Assembly: GCA_019635415.1 (NCBI GenBank)
Contig: JAHBZN010000002.1
Coordinates: forward strand, 992,001-1,056,000
Length of the DNA stretch: 64,000 bases
Direction of reading: 5' to 3'
From: Ramlibacter sp.
GTDB lineage: Bacteria; Pseudomonadota; Gammaproteobacteria; Burkholderiales; Burkholderiaceae_C
The notes beneath the pieces are model-generated. The model did not search any database, was not told the DNA's origin, and worked only from the letters and a program-made list of their open reading frames with translations. Below are positions 29,064-37,224 of this stretch, in pieces (positions within the stretch are counted from its first letter, which is position 1; each line of letters begins with the position of its first letter). Position numbers and translations under genes: made by a program.

Positions 29064-30550
29064 GCGGCCCCCTTGCGTTGCCGGTACAGGCTGTGCAGCT
29101 TGAAGGCGATGGTGCCGAAGATCAGCGCTGCCACGCAAGCCGAGATAGGCCGGGTGAAGAAGGGCGACAGGTCGCCGTCCGACAGCAGCAGGGCGCGCCG
29201 CAGGTTCTTCTCGAGCAGGTCGCCCAGCACGATGCCCAGCACCAGTGGCGCCATCGGGTAGCCGAAGCATCGCAGGAAGAAGCCGATCAGGCCGAAGGCC
29301 AGCATCACGTACACGTCGAACAGCCGCCCGGCAATGGCAAAGCTGCCCACCGAGCACAGCACGAAGATGATGGGCACGATGAAGTGCTGCGGCACCCGCA
29401 GCACCTGCACCAGCGCCTTGGTCAGCACCAGGCCGTAGATCAGGATGCCGATGGTGGCGAACAGCATCATGGCCACCACGTCGTACACAAACGACGGGTT
29501 CTCGACCATGATCAGCGGACCGGGCTTGACGCCGTGGATGATCATGGCGGCCATGAGCACGGCCGCGGGCGCGGAGCCCGGAATGGCCAGCGTGAGCACG
29601 GGAATCATGGCGCCGGGCACACAGGCGTTGTCGCCGGTCTCGGCGGCCATCAGGCCCTCGACCGAACCCTTGCCGAACAATTCCTTTTCCTTGCTGGCGC
29701 GTTTGGCGGCCGCGTACGAGGACCATGCCGCGACGTCCTCGCCAACGCCCGGGACAATGCCCACGCCGGTGCCGATCAGGCCCGAGCGCAGGATGGTGCG
29801 CCAGTACTTCGCCACGTCACCCAGCTTGGGAATCACGGTATCGAACGCGCTGATCTTGACCGGCAATTGCCGCTGGCGCATGGAGGTCAGCAACTCGGCG
29901 AAGCCAAACGCACCGACCAGCGCTGGCACCAGCTGGATGCCGCCGGCCAGGTCGCGTACACCCCAGGCAAAACGTTCGTAGCCGTATTGGGGCTCCTGCC
30001 CGATGCCGGCGATGAACAGGCCCGCAATGCCGGCGATCCAGCCCTTGAGCGGATCGTCGCCGGTGAGGGTGCCCGCAATGATCACGCCGAACAACGCGAG
30101 CCAGAAGAATTCGTAGGCGCCGAACTTGAGCGCCATGCCGCCCAGAATGGGCGTGAAGCCGGCGAGGAAGAACATGCCTATGAGCGTGCCCAGCACCGAG
30201 CCGGACGTCGCGATGCCCATGGCCCGGCCGGCCATGCCCTGGCGCGCGAGCGTGTAGCCGTCCAGGCACGACGCGGCCGAGGCCGGTGTGCCGGGAATGT
30301 TGAGCAGGATGGCCGACCGCGAGCCACCGTAGATCGAGCCCACATAGGTGCAGATCAGGATCAGCAGCGCCTGGCTGGGTTGCAGCTTGAGCGTCAGCGT
30401 GGTCATCAGCGCGAGCGCCATGGTGGCGGTGAGGCCGGGCAGCGCGCCCATGATCACGCCAACCAGCGATGAAAGCAGCGCGTAGAAGATGACTTCGGGC
30501 GTGCTGAAGCGCGCAATCGACTGGCCGAAGAGGAGGAGTCCGTCAAACAT
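29060..30550 (-). CDS. tripartite tricarboxylate transporter large permease TctA family
   Basis: This 496-residue protein is the 12-helix subunit of a TTT-family secondary transporter. Family motifs are clear: GALPGLTATMALALM near the N-terminus, GSIYGGSRSAILLNIPGTPASAAS and a second GETGDNACVPGAMIPVLTLAIPGSAPAAVLM repeat. It imports an organic acid delivered by the Bug binding protein. Gene order is binding protein, TctB, TctA, then catabolic genes, all on one strand. Confidence 0.93.
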   Translation of the reverse strand: MFDGLLLFGQSIARFSTPEVIFYALLSSLVGVIMGALPGLTATMALALMTTLTLKLQPSQALLILICTYVGSIYGGSRSAILLNIPGTPASAASCLDGYTLARQGMAGRAMGIATSGSVLGTLIGMFFLAGFTPILGGMALKFGAYEFFWLALFGVIIAGTLTGDDPLKGWIAGIAGLFIAGIGQEPQYGYERFAWGVRDLAGGIQLVPALVGAFGFAELLTSMRQRQLPVKISAFDTVIPKLGDVAKYWRTILRSGLIGTGVGIVPGVGEDVAAWSSYAAAKRASKEKELFGKGSVEGLMAAETGDNACVPGAMIPVLTLAIPGSAPAAVLMAAMIIHGVKPGPLIMVENPSFVYDVVAMMLFATIGILIYGLVLTKALVQVLRVPQHFIVPIIFVLCSVGSFAIAGRLFDVYVMLAFGLIGFFLRCFGYPMAPLVLGIVLGDLLEKNLRRALLLSDGDLSPFFTRPISACVAALIFGTIAFKLHSLYRQRKGAA

Positions 30551-30562
30551 TGAAATCCAGAA

Positions 30563-31051
30563 TCAGGGAAGGCGGACCAGGAACACCTGCTGGAACACCA
30601 GCGTGACCACGGCGCTGGTCAACGCGCCTGCCACCAGGGCGGCGATCAGCCGCTTCAGCCTGGCTTGCTCGGGTGGAGCAAACAGCCAGGTGAATCCGGC
30701 CACGAACAATGCAGTGGCCAGCCAGAACGGAATCCGGCCGATCAGGCCCGCCGCATACAACAGGCACAGCGCGAGCGTGATGGCGATGCGCCGGTTCAGC
30801 ACCGGGCCGCCCGGTTCGCCGGCCCGCCCCGCTGCCTTGCGGCGCCAGCCGCGCAGCATGAGCATGGCGCCCAGAAACACGATGACGCAGCCGATCATGC
30901 CCGGCACGAAGCCGGGCATGGTGTAGAGCACCGCCCCCATGGACGTGTAGCGCTCCATGCGCAGCGATTCCGCCACGATCAGCAGGCCGAAGATCACCCA
31001 CCCCGCACCGCCCAGAAGGTCGGAGCGGGCGTTGTTGACGCCCTCACTCAT
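30563..31051 (-). CDS. tripartite tricarboxylate transporter small permease TctB family
   Basis: This 162-residue protein with four predicted membrane segments fits the TctB subunit in length and arrangement (N-terminal GAGWVIFGLLIVAESLRME and C-terminal LVAGALTSAVVTLVFQQVF with the typical VFLVRLP end). It lies between the binding protein and TctA genes and is needed for assembly of the transporter. Confidence 0.9.
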   Translation of the reverse strand: MSEGVNNARSDLLGGAGWVIFGLLIVAESLRMERYTSMGAVLYTMPGFVPGMIGCVIVFLGAMLMLRGWRRKAAGRAGEPGGPVLNRRIAITLALCLLYAAGLIGRIPFWLATALFVAGFTWLFAPPEQARLKRLIAALVAGALTSAVVTLVFQQVFLVRLP

Positions 31052-31072
31052 GCCGTGTCCCGTGATGGAATA

Positions 31073-32080
31073 TCAGGGCTTGGGAATGCCGACGGTGTCA
31101 GGCGACACCTTGGCCTTGCCGGCGGCCTGCTGGGTCCAGGCATAGGCCTGGATGGCCGGGAACACCGCCTTCTGCGCTTCTTCGCCGGCTTGCGGCGCGA
31201 AGATGGCGCCGCGGGCTTGAGCGTACTTGCGCAGCGCATCGTTCTTGACCATCTCGGTTGCCCAGATCTTGTCGAGCGTCTGGGCCACTTCGGGCGGGGC
31301 CCCCTTGGGCACGAAGATGCCGAAGTAGTTGATGGGCTCCTTGAAGCCGGGAATGAAGTTGGACAACGGTGGCACGGTGCCAAAGCCTTCGATGTCCAGC
31401 GACTTGTCGCCGACCACCGCCAGGGGGCGGATCTTCTTGGCGCGGATCATGTCGGTCTGCTCGGCCGCCAGCTGGGTCGTGACCTGGGTTTCGCCGGACG
31501 CCGCCGCCACGGCGGCCGGCGCACCGCCGTCGTACGTGACGTGCTTGTAGGTGACGCCTGCCGCCCGGGCCAGCGCCTCGATGGCGGCGTGCCCGCTGGA
31601 ATTGACCCCGGCGGTGGCCACGGAGATGGCGCCGGGCTTGGCCTTCATGGCGGCCAGCAGCTCGGGCATGGTCTTGTAGGGCGTGTCCGCGTTGACGCCG
31701 ACCACGGCGATGTGCGCCACGTTGAGGTACAGGTTCCAGTCCTTTGCGGAGGTGTCGAGCATGCCCAGCACCTTGTAGGTGCCCAGGTCCTTGGCGCCAC
31801 CGGCCGTCCAGGTGTAGCCGTCATGCGGCGCCTCGAGGGCGTTCTTGGTGCCCACCGAGCCCGAGGCACCGGGCTGGTTCATGACCACGATTTTCTGGCC
31901 GAGGTATTTCTCAAGCTCCGCCGCGGTCACGCGCGTGACCTGGTCAGTGGAGCCGCCGGGGGCCCAGGGCACGATCAGGGTGATGGGTCGGCTGGGCTTC
32001 CATTGCGCCAGGGCGCCGGTGGCGGCTGCGCCAAGCAGGGTGGCGACCAGCAGGCCGCGCAGGGACAGGGCAGATTTCAT
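31073..32080 (-). CDS. Bug/TctC family tripartite tricarboxylate transporter substrate-binding protein
   Basis: This 335-residue periplasmic protein has a signal peptide (cleavage after ATGALA near residue 25) and the Bug signature KPITLIVPWAPGGSTDQVTR-like start, followed by VVMNQPGASGSVG. Bug proteins bind carboxylates, amides or aromatic acids. AGGAG precedes the ATG. The upstream region holds an operator-like motif shared with the TetR/TPP-enzyme intergenic gap, suggesting TetR control. Confidence 0.92.
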   Translation of the reverse strand: MKSALSLRGLLVATLLGAAATGALAQWKPSRPITLIVPWAPGGSTDQVTRVTAAELEKYLGQKIVVMNQPGASGSVGTKNALEAPHDGYTWTAGGAKDLGTYKVLGMLDTSAKDWNLYLNVAHIAVVGVNADTPYKTMPELLAAMKAKPGAISVATAGVNSSGHAAIEALARAAGVTYKHVTYDGGAPAAVAAASGETQVTTQLAAEQTDMIRAKKIRPLAVVGDKSLDIEGFGTVPPLSNFIPGFKEPINYFGIFVPKGAPPEVAQTLDKIWATEMVKNDALRKYAQARGAIFAPQAGEEAQKAVFPAIQAYAWTQQAAGKAKVSPDTVGIPKP

Positions 32081-32098
32081 GCAGGAGTCTCCTTCGTC

Positions 32099-32120
32099 GT
32101 TAATTAACTAACGAGTGAAT
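32099..32120 (-). promoter_or_regulatory. operator-like motif upstream of the Bug gene
   Basis: The plus strand contains ATTAACTAACGAGTGAATTG. The pattern ATTAACTAA-N3-GTGAA recurs (on the other strand) at 32823-32841, between the TetR gene and the TPP-enzyme gene. Two copies in the promoter regions of one gene cluster suggest a shared TetR operator. The assignment is by pattern only. Confidence 0.55.
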
Positions 32121-32160
32121 TGTAGAAATCGCCCCCCGGCCGGTCAACCAGCTTCAGTGT

Positions 32161-32811
32161 TCAGCTCCTAAGTACATACCCTAGGATCACTTCGCTCATG
32201 TGCGACAGCCTTTCGCTGCGCGCCTTGGGGGCCATGAGGTCACGGCCGAAGATCGCGGACAGGGTGAAGTTGTTCGACAGGTAGAAGTAGGACAGACCGG
32301 CGATCGAGACGTACAGCTGGATCGGGTCGATGCCGCCGCGGAAGCTGCCGTCCTTGCGTCCGCGCTCGAGCACTTCGCCGAGCATGGCGATCAATGGCGA
32401 GTTGAGTTCGCGCACCCGGGGCGACTCGTCCAGATGACGTGCGCGGTGCAGGTTGGCGCTGTTCAGCAGGGTGAGAAACTCCGGATGTTCCAGGTAATAG
32501 TTCCAGGTGAATTCGACGAGGCGGCGCACGGCGTCGGCCGGTGGCAGGTCCAGCAGATTGAGTTGCCGTTCCTCCTCGCGGATGTGGCGGTAGGCTTGTT
32601 CCAGAACGGCCTGGAACAGGCGTTCCTTGTCCTCGAAGTAGTAGTAGATCAGGCGCTTGTTCAGGCCGGAGCGTTCGGCGATCCGGTCGACGCGCGCACC
32701 GCCGAGGCCGTACTCGGCGAACTCGTCGCGTGCCGCCGCTAAGATGGTGTTCTGCGAGCGATCCGCATCACGAAGGCGCTCTTCATTGGCGGGCGTAGTG
32801 TCTCGGGTCAT
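32161..32811 (-). CDS. TetR family transcriptional regulator
   Basis: This 216-residue repressor has the TetR N-terminal helix-turn-helix (ILAAARDEFAEYGLGGARVDRIAERSGLNKRLIYYYFEDKERLF). The C-terminal ligand domain resembles the TetR_C_33/RutR-type group. An in-frame TTG at 32829 exists, but ATG 32811 is more usual. It lies between the Bug gene (same strand) and the divergent TPP-enzyme gene, and probably represses both in the absence of the imported acid. Confidence 0.92.
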   Translation of the reverse strand: MTRDTTPANEERLRDADRSQNTILAAARDEFAEYGLGGARVDRIAERSGLNKRLIYYYFEDKERLFQAVLEQAYRHIREEERQLNLLDLPPADAVRRLVEFTWNYYLEHPEFLTLLNSANLHRARHLDESPRVRELNSPLIAMLGEVLERGRKDGSFRGGIDPIQLYVSIAGLSYFYLSNNFTLSAIFGRDLMAPKARSERLSHMSEVILGYVLRS

Positions 32812-32820
32812 GCTGTAATA

Positions 32821-32843
32821 GTTCACCAATTAGTTAATAAAGT
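32821..32843 (+). promoter_or_regulatory. operator-like motif between tetR and the TPP-enzyme gene
   Basis: The reverse complement reads ATTAACTAATTGGTGAA, matching the motif upstream of the Bug gene in all fixed positions of ATTAACTAA-N3-GTGAA. It fills most of the 39-base gap between the two divergent starts, where a bound repressor would block both promoters. Confidence 0.55.
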
Positions 32844-32850
32844 CAATTCC

Positions 32851-34539
32851 ATGTCTCAAATTGCTGGCCATTTGCTGGTCGAATGCCTGATCGCCCAGGG
32901 CGTGACTCATGTGTTCGGCGTGCCGGGGGAAAGCTATCTTGCCGCACTCGATGGCTTCCATGCCCATTCGGACCGGATCCGCTTCGTCATCAATCGCCAG
33001 GAAGGCGGCGCGGCCTTCATGGCGGAAGCGCATGGCAAGCTGACGGGGCGGCCGGGTGTGTGCTTTGTCACGCGGGGCCCCGGCGCCACGAACGCTTCGA
33101 TTGGCGTCCACACGGCTTTTCAGGACTCGACCCCGATGGTGCTGTTCGTGGGCGACGTGGCCAGCGACCAGCGCGACCGCGAGGCGTTCCAGGAGGTGGA
33201 CTATGGCGCGTTCTTCGGCCCCAGTACCCGGGGCATGGCCAAGCGTGTGGAACGGATCGATGATCCCGCCCGTCTGCCTGAATACGTGGCGCGGGCTTTC
33301 GCCACGGCCATGAACGGCCGACCGGGGCCGGTTGTTCTCGTGCTGCCTGAGGACATGCTGACCCGGACCGTGCAGGCCAGCGCGCTGCCCCGCGTCGAAG
33401 CAGTGGAGGCCTGGAGCGATCCGGGCTCGTTGCGTCAGTTGCGCGAGATGCTGCTGCAGTCGCGCCAGCCGTTTGTGATTGCCGGAGGCGGTGGCTGGAC
33501 GCCGCAGGCCGCCCAGGCGCTGCAGCGCTTTGCCGAGAACTGGAAGCTGCCGGTGGGCAACGCTTTCCGTTTTCAGGACACGTTCGACAATTTCCATCCG
33601 CTGTATGCCGGAGACGTGGGCATTGGCCTGAATCCCAGGCTGGCGGCGCGCATCAAGGACAGCGACCTGATCCTGGCCATCGGCCCCCGGCTGGGGGAGA
33701 TGACCACCAGTGGGTACACGCTGCTGACGCCTCCGCAGGCCCGGCAGAAGCTTGTCCACATCCACGCAAGTGCCGAGGAACTCAACCGGGTCTATCAGGC
33801 GGACCTCGCCATCAACGCGACCATGAATGCGGCCGCGCGCTCGCTGGAGGTGCTGACGGCGCCGCCAACCCTGCCCTGGGAAGCCTGGACGGAGTCGGCG
33901 CACGCCGACTACGAGGCCAACCTGGTGCCTCAGGCGCTGCCGGGCGAGATCGACATGCCGGCCATCGTGGCCGCTCTGCAGAAGCATCTGCCGGCCGACG
34001 CCGTGCTGACCAACGGTGCGGGCAACTTTGCGAGCTGGATTCACCGCTTCTTTCGCCATCACGGCCTGGCCAAGGGGTTCAAGACGCAGCTGGCGCCCAC
34101 GGTGGGTGCCATGGGGTATGGCGTGCCAGCGGGCATTGCCGCGAGCATCGCCACCGGACGCACGGCTTTCACGATCGCCGGGGATGGCGATTTCCTGATG
34201 AACGGACAGGAGCTGGCCACGGCGGTCCAGCACGGTGGCAAGAGCATCATCGTGCTGCTGAACAACGGCATGTACGGCACCATCCGCATGCACCAGGAGC
34301 GCGAGTATCCGAACCACGTGAGCGGCTCGCAACTGAGCAATCCGGACTTCGCGGCGCTGGCACGGGCCTATGGCTACGAGGGGGTGCGGATCAGCCGCAC
34401 GGCTGAATTCGAGCCCGAACTGGTGGCGGCGCTGGCCCGCGCCAACGGCACCTTGATCGAGGTGATGCTGGACCCGGAAGTGATCACCACGCGCGGCACG
34501 CTTTCGGGCATCACTCAGGCGGCGCTGCAAAAGAAATAG
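32851..34539 (+). CDS. thiamine-diphosphate-dependent enzyme (acetolactate-synthase-like)
   Basis: This 562-residue protein has the three-domain TPP-enzyme fold. Glu51 (NRQEGGAAFMAEAHGKLTG) activates the cofactor, and the TPP/Mg motif is GDGDFLMNGQELATAV...LLNNG near residues 445-475. It is annotated by family as acetolactate-synthase-like, but it lacks any small-subunit gene and lies in a catabolic cluster. A decarboxylase or carboligase acting on a 2-keto acid of the pathway is therefore likelier than branched-chain biosynthesis; substrate is unknown. Confidence 0.88.
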   Translation: MSQIAGHLLVECLIAQGVTHVFGVPGESYLAALDGFHAHSDRIRFVINRQEGGAAFMAEAHGKLTGRPGVCFVTRGPGATNASIGVHTAFQDSTPMVLFVGDVASDQRDREAFQEVDYGAFFGPSTRGMAKRVERIDDPARLPEYVARAFATAMNGRPGPVVLVLPEDMLTRTVQASALPRVEAVEAWSDPGSLRQLREMLLQSRQPFVIAGGGGWTPQAAQALQRFAENWKLPVGNAFRFQDTFDNFHPLYAGDVGIGLNPRLAARIKDSDLILAIGPRLGEMTTSGYTLLTPPQARQKLVHIHASAEELNRVYQADLAINATMNAAARSLEVLTAPPTLPWEAWTESAHADYEANLVPQALPGEIDMPAIVAALQKHLPADAVLTNGAGNFASWIHRFFRHHGLAKGFKTQLAPTVGAMGYGVPAGIAASIATGRTAFTIAGDGDFLMNGQELATAVQHGGKSIIVLLNNGMYGTIRMHQEREYPNHVSGSQLSNPDFAALARAYGYEGVRISRTAEFEPELVAALARANGTLIEVMLDPEVITTRGTLSGITQAALQKK

Positions 34540-34558
34540 CGGGGCTTGCCGCCCCATG

Positions 34559-34584
34559 AAAAAGGGCCACTTGAGTGGCCCTTT
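34559..34584 (-). terminator. rho-independent terminator of the SWIB gene
   Basis: AAAGGGCCAC (34561-34570) pairs with GTGGCCCTTT (34575-34584) around a TTGA loop. On the minus strand the stem is followed by five T residues, placing it 20 bases after the SWIB stop. It may also slow plus-strand transcripts from the TPP-enzyme gene. Confidence 0.8.
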
Positions 34585-34604
34585 GAGTGTCAGAAGCGCA
34601 GGGC

Positions 34605-35066
34605 TTACTTGACGTGCTTGCCGATGAGGCCGGCCATCTCGAACATCGAGACCTGGGCCTTGCCGAAGATTTCCTTCAGCTTGGCGTCGGCATTGACCAT
34701 GCGCTTGTTCATCTTGTCCTGCAGGTTGTTCTTCTTGATGTACGTCCACAGCTTGCTCACCACTTCGGTGCGCGGCAGCGGGTTGGAACCCACCACGGCG
34801 GCGAGTGCGGCGCTGGGCGTCAGGGCCTTCATGAACGCGGCGTTCGGGGTGCGCTTCTTGGCAGGGGCCTTCTTGGCGGCGGCCTTCTTCGCGGGAGCGG
34901 CCTTCTTGGCTACGACCTTTTTGGCGGGAGCCGCCTTCTTGGCCGGAGCCTTTTTCGCCGGAGCAGCCTTCTTGGCGGGAGCCGCCTTCTTCGCCGCTAC
35001 TTTCTTGGCAGGGGCGGCCTTCTTTGCGGGCGCCTTCTTTGCCGGAGCTTTCTTTGCAGTTGCCAT
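34605..35066 (-). CDS. SWIB/MDM2 domain protein with histone-H1-like tail
   Basis: This 153-residue protein begins with a long Lys/Ala/Pro repeat region (units such as APAKKAAPAKK, residues 1-80) like bacterial histone-H1 homologues. The C-terminal half is a SWIB domain (FMKALTPSAALAAVVGSNPLPRTEVVSKLWTYIKKNNLQ). It likely binds DNA non-specifically and may help nucleoid organisation. AAGGA precedes the ATG at 35066; the earlier frame to 35102 has no good start. The repeat number is prone to slippage. Confidence 0.9.
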   Translation of the reverse strand: MATAKKAPAKKAPAKKAAPAKKVAAKKAAPAKKAAPAKKAPAKKAAPAKKVVAKKAAPAKKAAAKKAPAKKRTPNAAFMKALTPSAALAAVVGSNPLPRTEVVSKLWTYIKKNNLQDKMNKRMVNADAKLKEIFGKAQVSMFEMAGLIGKHVK

Positions 35067-35212
35067 GATTGAATTTCCTTTTAGGAGTTGATTAATCACC
35101 AATGGGAATCTTCATTCCTACCGGCACTGCGGATGCTACTGGAGAAAAAACGCGTTTCCAAGCGAAAAAGCGCTTTTTTCCCTCTGGCGTGTTGTTTTTT
35201 TAATGCGTGTTT

Positions 35213-36121
35213 TCAGGCCGTTTTCCCTCTGAAGATCAGCAAAACGCCGGTCAGGATCACTCCGCATGCACCCCACTCGGCACCAGAGACCGTTTCACCG
35301 GCGAAAGCGGTGCCCAAAAACAGGGCAATCAGCGGGTTCACGAAGGCGTAGCTGGTCGCCAGCGCGGGGGACGCATGGCGCAGCAGGTAGAGGTAGGCGC
35401 TGAAGGCCACCAGTGAGCCGAATACCACGAGGTACAGCCAGGCCGCAGCGGCCCGCGGGTCCACGGGCCATGCCGGCTGCTCACCCAGTGCAAGAGAAAT
35501 CAGCATCAACACCGCGCCGCCGCACAACATTTCGCTGGCAAAGCCGGTGGGTCCGTCGGCCAGGGGAAAGCGTGTGGTGGACAGGACGGAGCCCAGCGAC
35601 CAGGCCAGAGTGGCGCCCACCATGCAGGCCAGGCTCGCAGGCGAGGCAGAGAAACTGGCGCCGCGCACCAGGGCCAGCACCCCCATCAGGCCAACGACCA
35701 TGCCCAGCAGTTCCAGGTGGCTCGGCCGCTGGCCGAACAGAAGCCCCCAGGCGCACACCAGCATGGGCACCACCGCAATGAAGGTGGCGATCAGGCCGGA
35801 ACCCACATGGGCCTCGGCACTCGCCGTCAGCCCCATCCCGCCGCCGAGCATGAGGGCGCCGACCAGCAGGGCGTTACGCCATTGCCGGCGATTGGGCCAC
35901 GCAGCCGCTTGCCGCAGACCCGGATGCCAGCGTGTCCAGGCCATGAGCAAGGCGCCGGCAACCAGGAACCGTGTGCCCATCTGAAAAAACGGAGGCAGAC
36001 TCACCAGAGCGAAGCGGATGGCCAGGTAGGTCGAGCCCCAGACGAGGTAGCAGGCGAGCAGGGCCGGCACCAGCAGGGACGAGCGGGCTGGCCGCAGGGA
36101 GGGAATGGTCGAGGTGTTCAT
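35213..36121 (-). CDS. EamA/RhaT family DMT transporter (1)
   Basis: This 302-residue inner-membrane protein has ten predicted helices and two EamA repeats (VWGSTYLAIRFALVSLPPFFQMGTRFLVAGA near the start; second repeat ending SGAEWGACGVILTGVLLIF). This drug/metabolite group exports amino acids or other metabolites, as in YedA. It is divergent from an Lrp-type gene 93 bases away, a frequent arrangement for amino-acid exporters. The frame open to 36562 is shadow of the Lrp gene. Confidence 0.9.
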   Translation of the reverse strand: MNTSTIPSLRPARSSLLVPALLACYLVWGSTYLAIRFALVSLPPFFQMGTRFLVAGALLMAWTRWHPGLRQAAAWPNRRQWRNALLVGALMLGGGMGLTASAEAHVGSGLIATFIAVVPMLVCAWGLLFGQRPSHLELLGMVVGLMGVLALVRGASFSASPASLACMVGATLAWSLGSVLSTTRFPLADGPTGFASEMLCGGAVLMLISLALGEQPAWPVDPRAAAAWLYLVVFGSLVAFSAYLYLLRHASPALATSYAFVNPLIALFLGTAFAGETVSGAEWGACGVILTGVLLIFRGKTA

Positions 36122-36214
36122 GCCGGAAATCGTAGGTTGCTCCGAGCCTTCAAACCATGGATGATTCAAGGACAAAGCCGACTTCCACCTTGATTTGAAC
36201 AATAAAAATCTGCC

Positions 36215-36706
36215 ATGACCGAAGTTTCCGAATTTGATACCTACGATGCCCGTATCCTGGCCGAGCTGCAGCGTGATGCGCGGATCACGATGGCCGAACT
36301 GGGTCGCAGGGTGCATCTGAGCCAGCCGGCGGTGACGGAGCGGGTGCGCAAGCTGGAGATCAACGGTGTGATCAAGGGCTACCGTGCGGATGTGGACTAC
36401 CAGCGCCTGGGTTATGGCATCCGTGCGATCGTGCGGGTGGGCCGGGCCGAATACGCCCGGGTGGTCAAGCTGATCGAACAGACCCCCGAGGTCATCAACG
36501 CCTTCAACGTCACAGGCGACGACAGTTGGGTGCTCGAGATTGCCGTGATCGATGTGGCGCACCTGGACGCGGTGGTGACCAAGTTCTGTATCCTTACCGA
36601 AACGGCGACCTGCATCGTGCTCAATGCGCCGCGCGAAGGCGCCGCAGTGTTGCCGGCACGACGCGAAAACATCAAACCCACCATCAGGAAAGTCACCGGA
36701 AAATGA
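36215..36706 (+). CDS. Lrp/AsnC family transcriptional regulator
   Basis: This 163-residue regulator has an N-terminal helix-turn-helix (ITMAELGRRVHLSQPAVTERVRKLE, about residues 24-48) and a C-terminal RAM ligand domain. It is divergent from EamA transporter 1 and overlaps the next gene by four bases (ATGA), so both neighbours are likely targets or partners. An amino acid effector is inferred from the family. Confidence 0.92.
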   Translation: MTEVSEFDTYDARILAELQRDARITMAELGRRVHLSQPAVTERVRKLEINGVIKGYRADVDYQRLGYGIRAIVRVGRAEYARVVKLIEQTPEVINAFNVTGDDSWVLEIAVIDVAHLDAVVTKFCILTETATCIVLNAPREGAAVLPARRENIKPTIRKVTGK

Positions 36707-37224
36707 ACCCGACCTTTGCCACCTGCGACCTGTGCGACGCCCACGAATCCGATGCCAGCGGCCGCTTTCGGGTTTTGCCTCCTGTTTTCCAGAGCTTCGG
36801 TTCCGTAAATCGCTTTCATGGTCCGGTGGTGACGTTGCGCTGCCCCGAAGACAACTCGCGCGTACGCGAAGCGGTGAATTCGCCCGGCGAGGTGGACACC
36901 CCGTCGGGCAAACGCGGGCAGGTGCTGGTCATCGACGGAGGGGGCTCCTTGCGCCGGGCCCTCGTGGGCGGCAATCTGGCTGCCGCGGCGGCCAGGAACG
37001 GATGGGCTGGCATTGTGTTGGACGGAGCCGTGCGTGACCTTGCCGAGCTGTCCCAGACGCCCATCGGCATCCGCGCGCTGGCGCTGATGCCCCTGCGCTC
37101 GGTCAAGCGCGACGAGGGGCAACGCGACCTGCCCGTCAGCATCCAGGGCGTGGCCGTGCGCCCCGGGGACTGGCTCTATGCCGACGAAGACGGCATCGTG
37201 GTCAGCGCGGACCCACTGATCTGA
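36703..37224 (+). CDS. RraA family protein (RNase E regulator RraA or HMG-aldolase-like)
   Basis: This 173-residue protein matches the RraA family over its full length (CDLCDAHE...; QVLVIDGGGSLRRALVGGNLA; LPVSIQGVAVRPGDWLYADEDGIVVS). Family members act either as RNase E inhibitors or as 4-hydroxy-4-methyl-2-oxoglutarate/oxaloacetate aldolases. Here the Arg-Asp pair used by the aldolases is present (GAVRDLAEL), whereas E. coli RraA has Arg-Gln at that place. It ends 23 bases inside the convergent EamA gene. Confidence 0.88.
   Translation: MNPTFATCDLCDAHESDASGRFRVLPPVFQSFGSVNRFHGPVVTLRCPEDNSRVREAVNSPGEVDTPSGKRGQVLVIDGGGSLRRALVGGNLAAAAARNGWAGIVLDGAVRDLAELSQTPIGIRALALMPLRSVKRDEGQRDLPVSIQGVAVRPGDWLYADEDGIVVSADPLI

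Noticed and set aside
32851..34539. Biosynthetic acetolactate synthase (ilvB)
   Set aside because: No small-subunit or other ilv gene is nearby, and the gene is divergent from a TetR gene in a catabolic cluster.
32830..34749. 639-codon open frame on the minus strand
   Set aside because: It is antisense to the TPP-enzyme gene, whose motifs are intact. The translation is His/Arg/Gln-rich without any recognisable domain, as expected for a shadow frame in GC-rich coding DNA.
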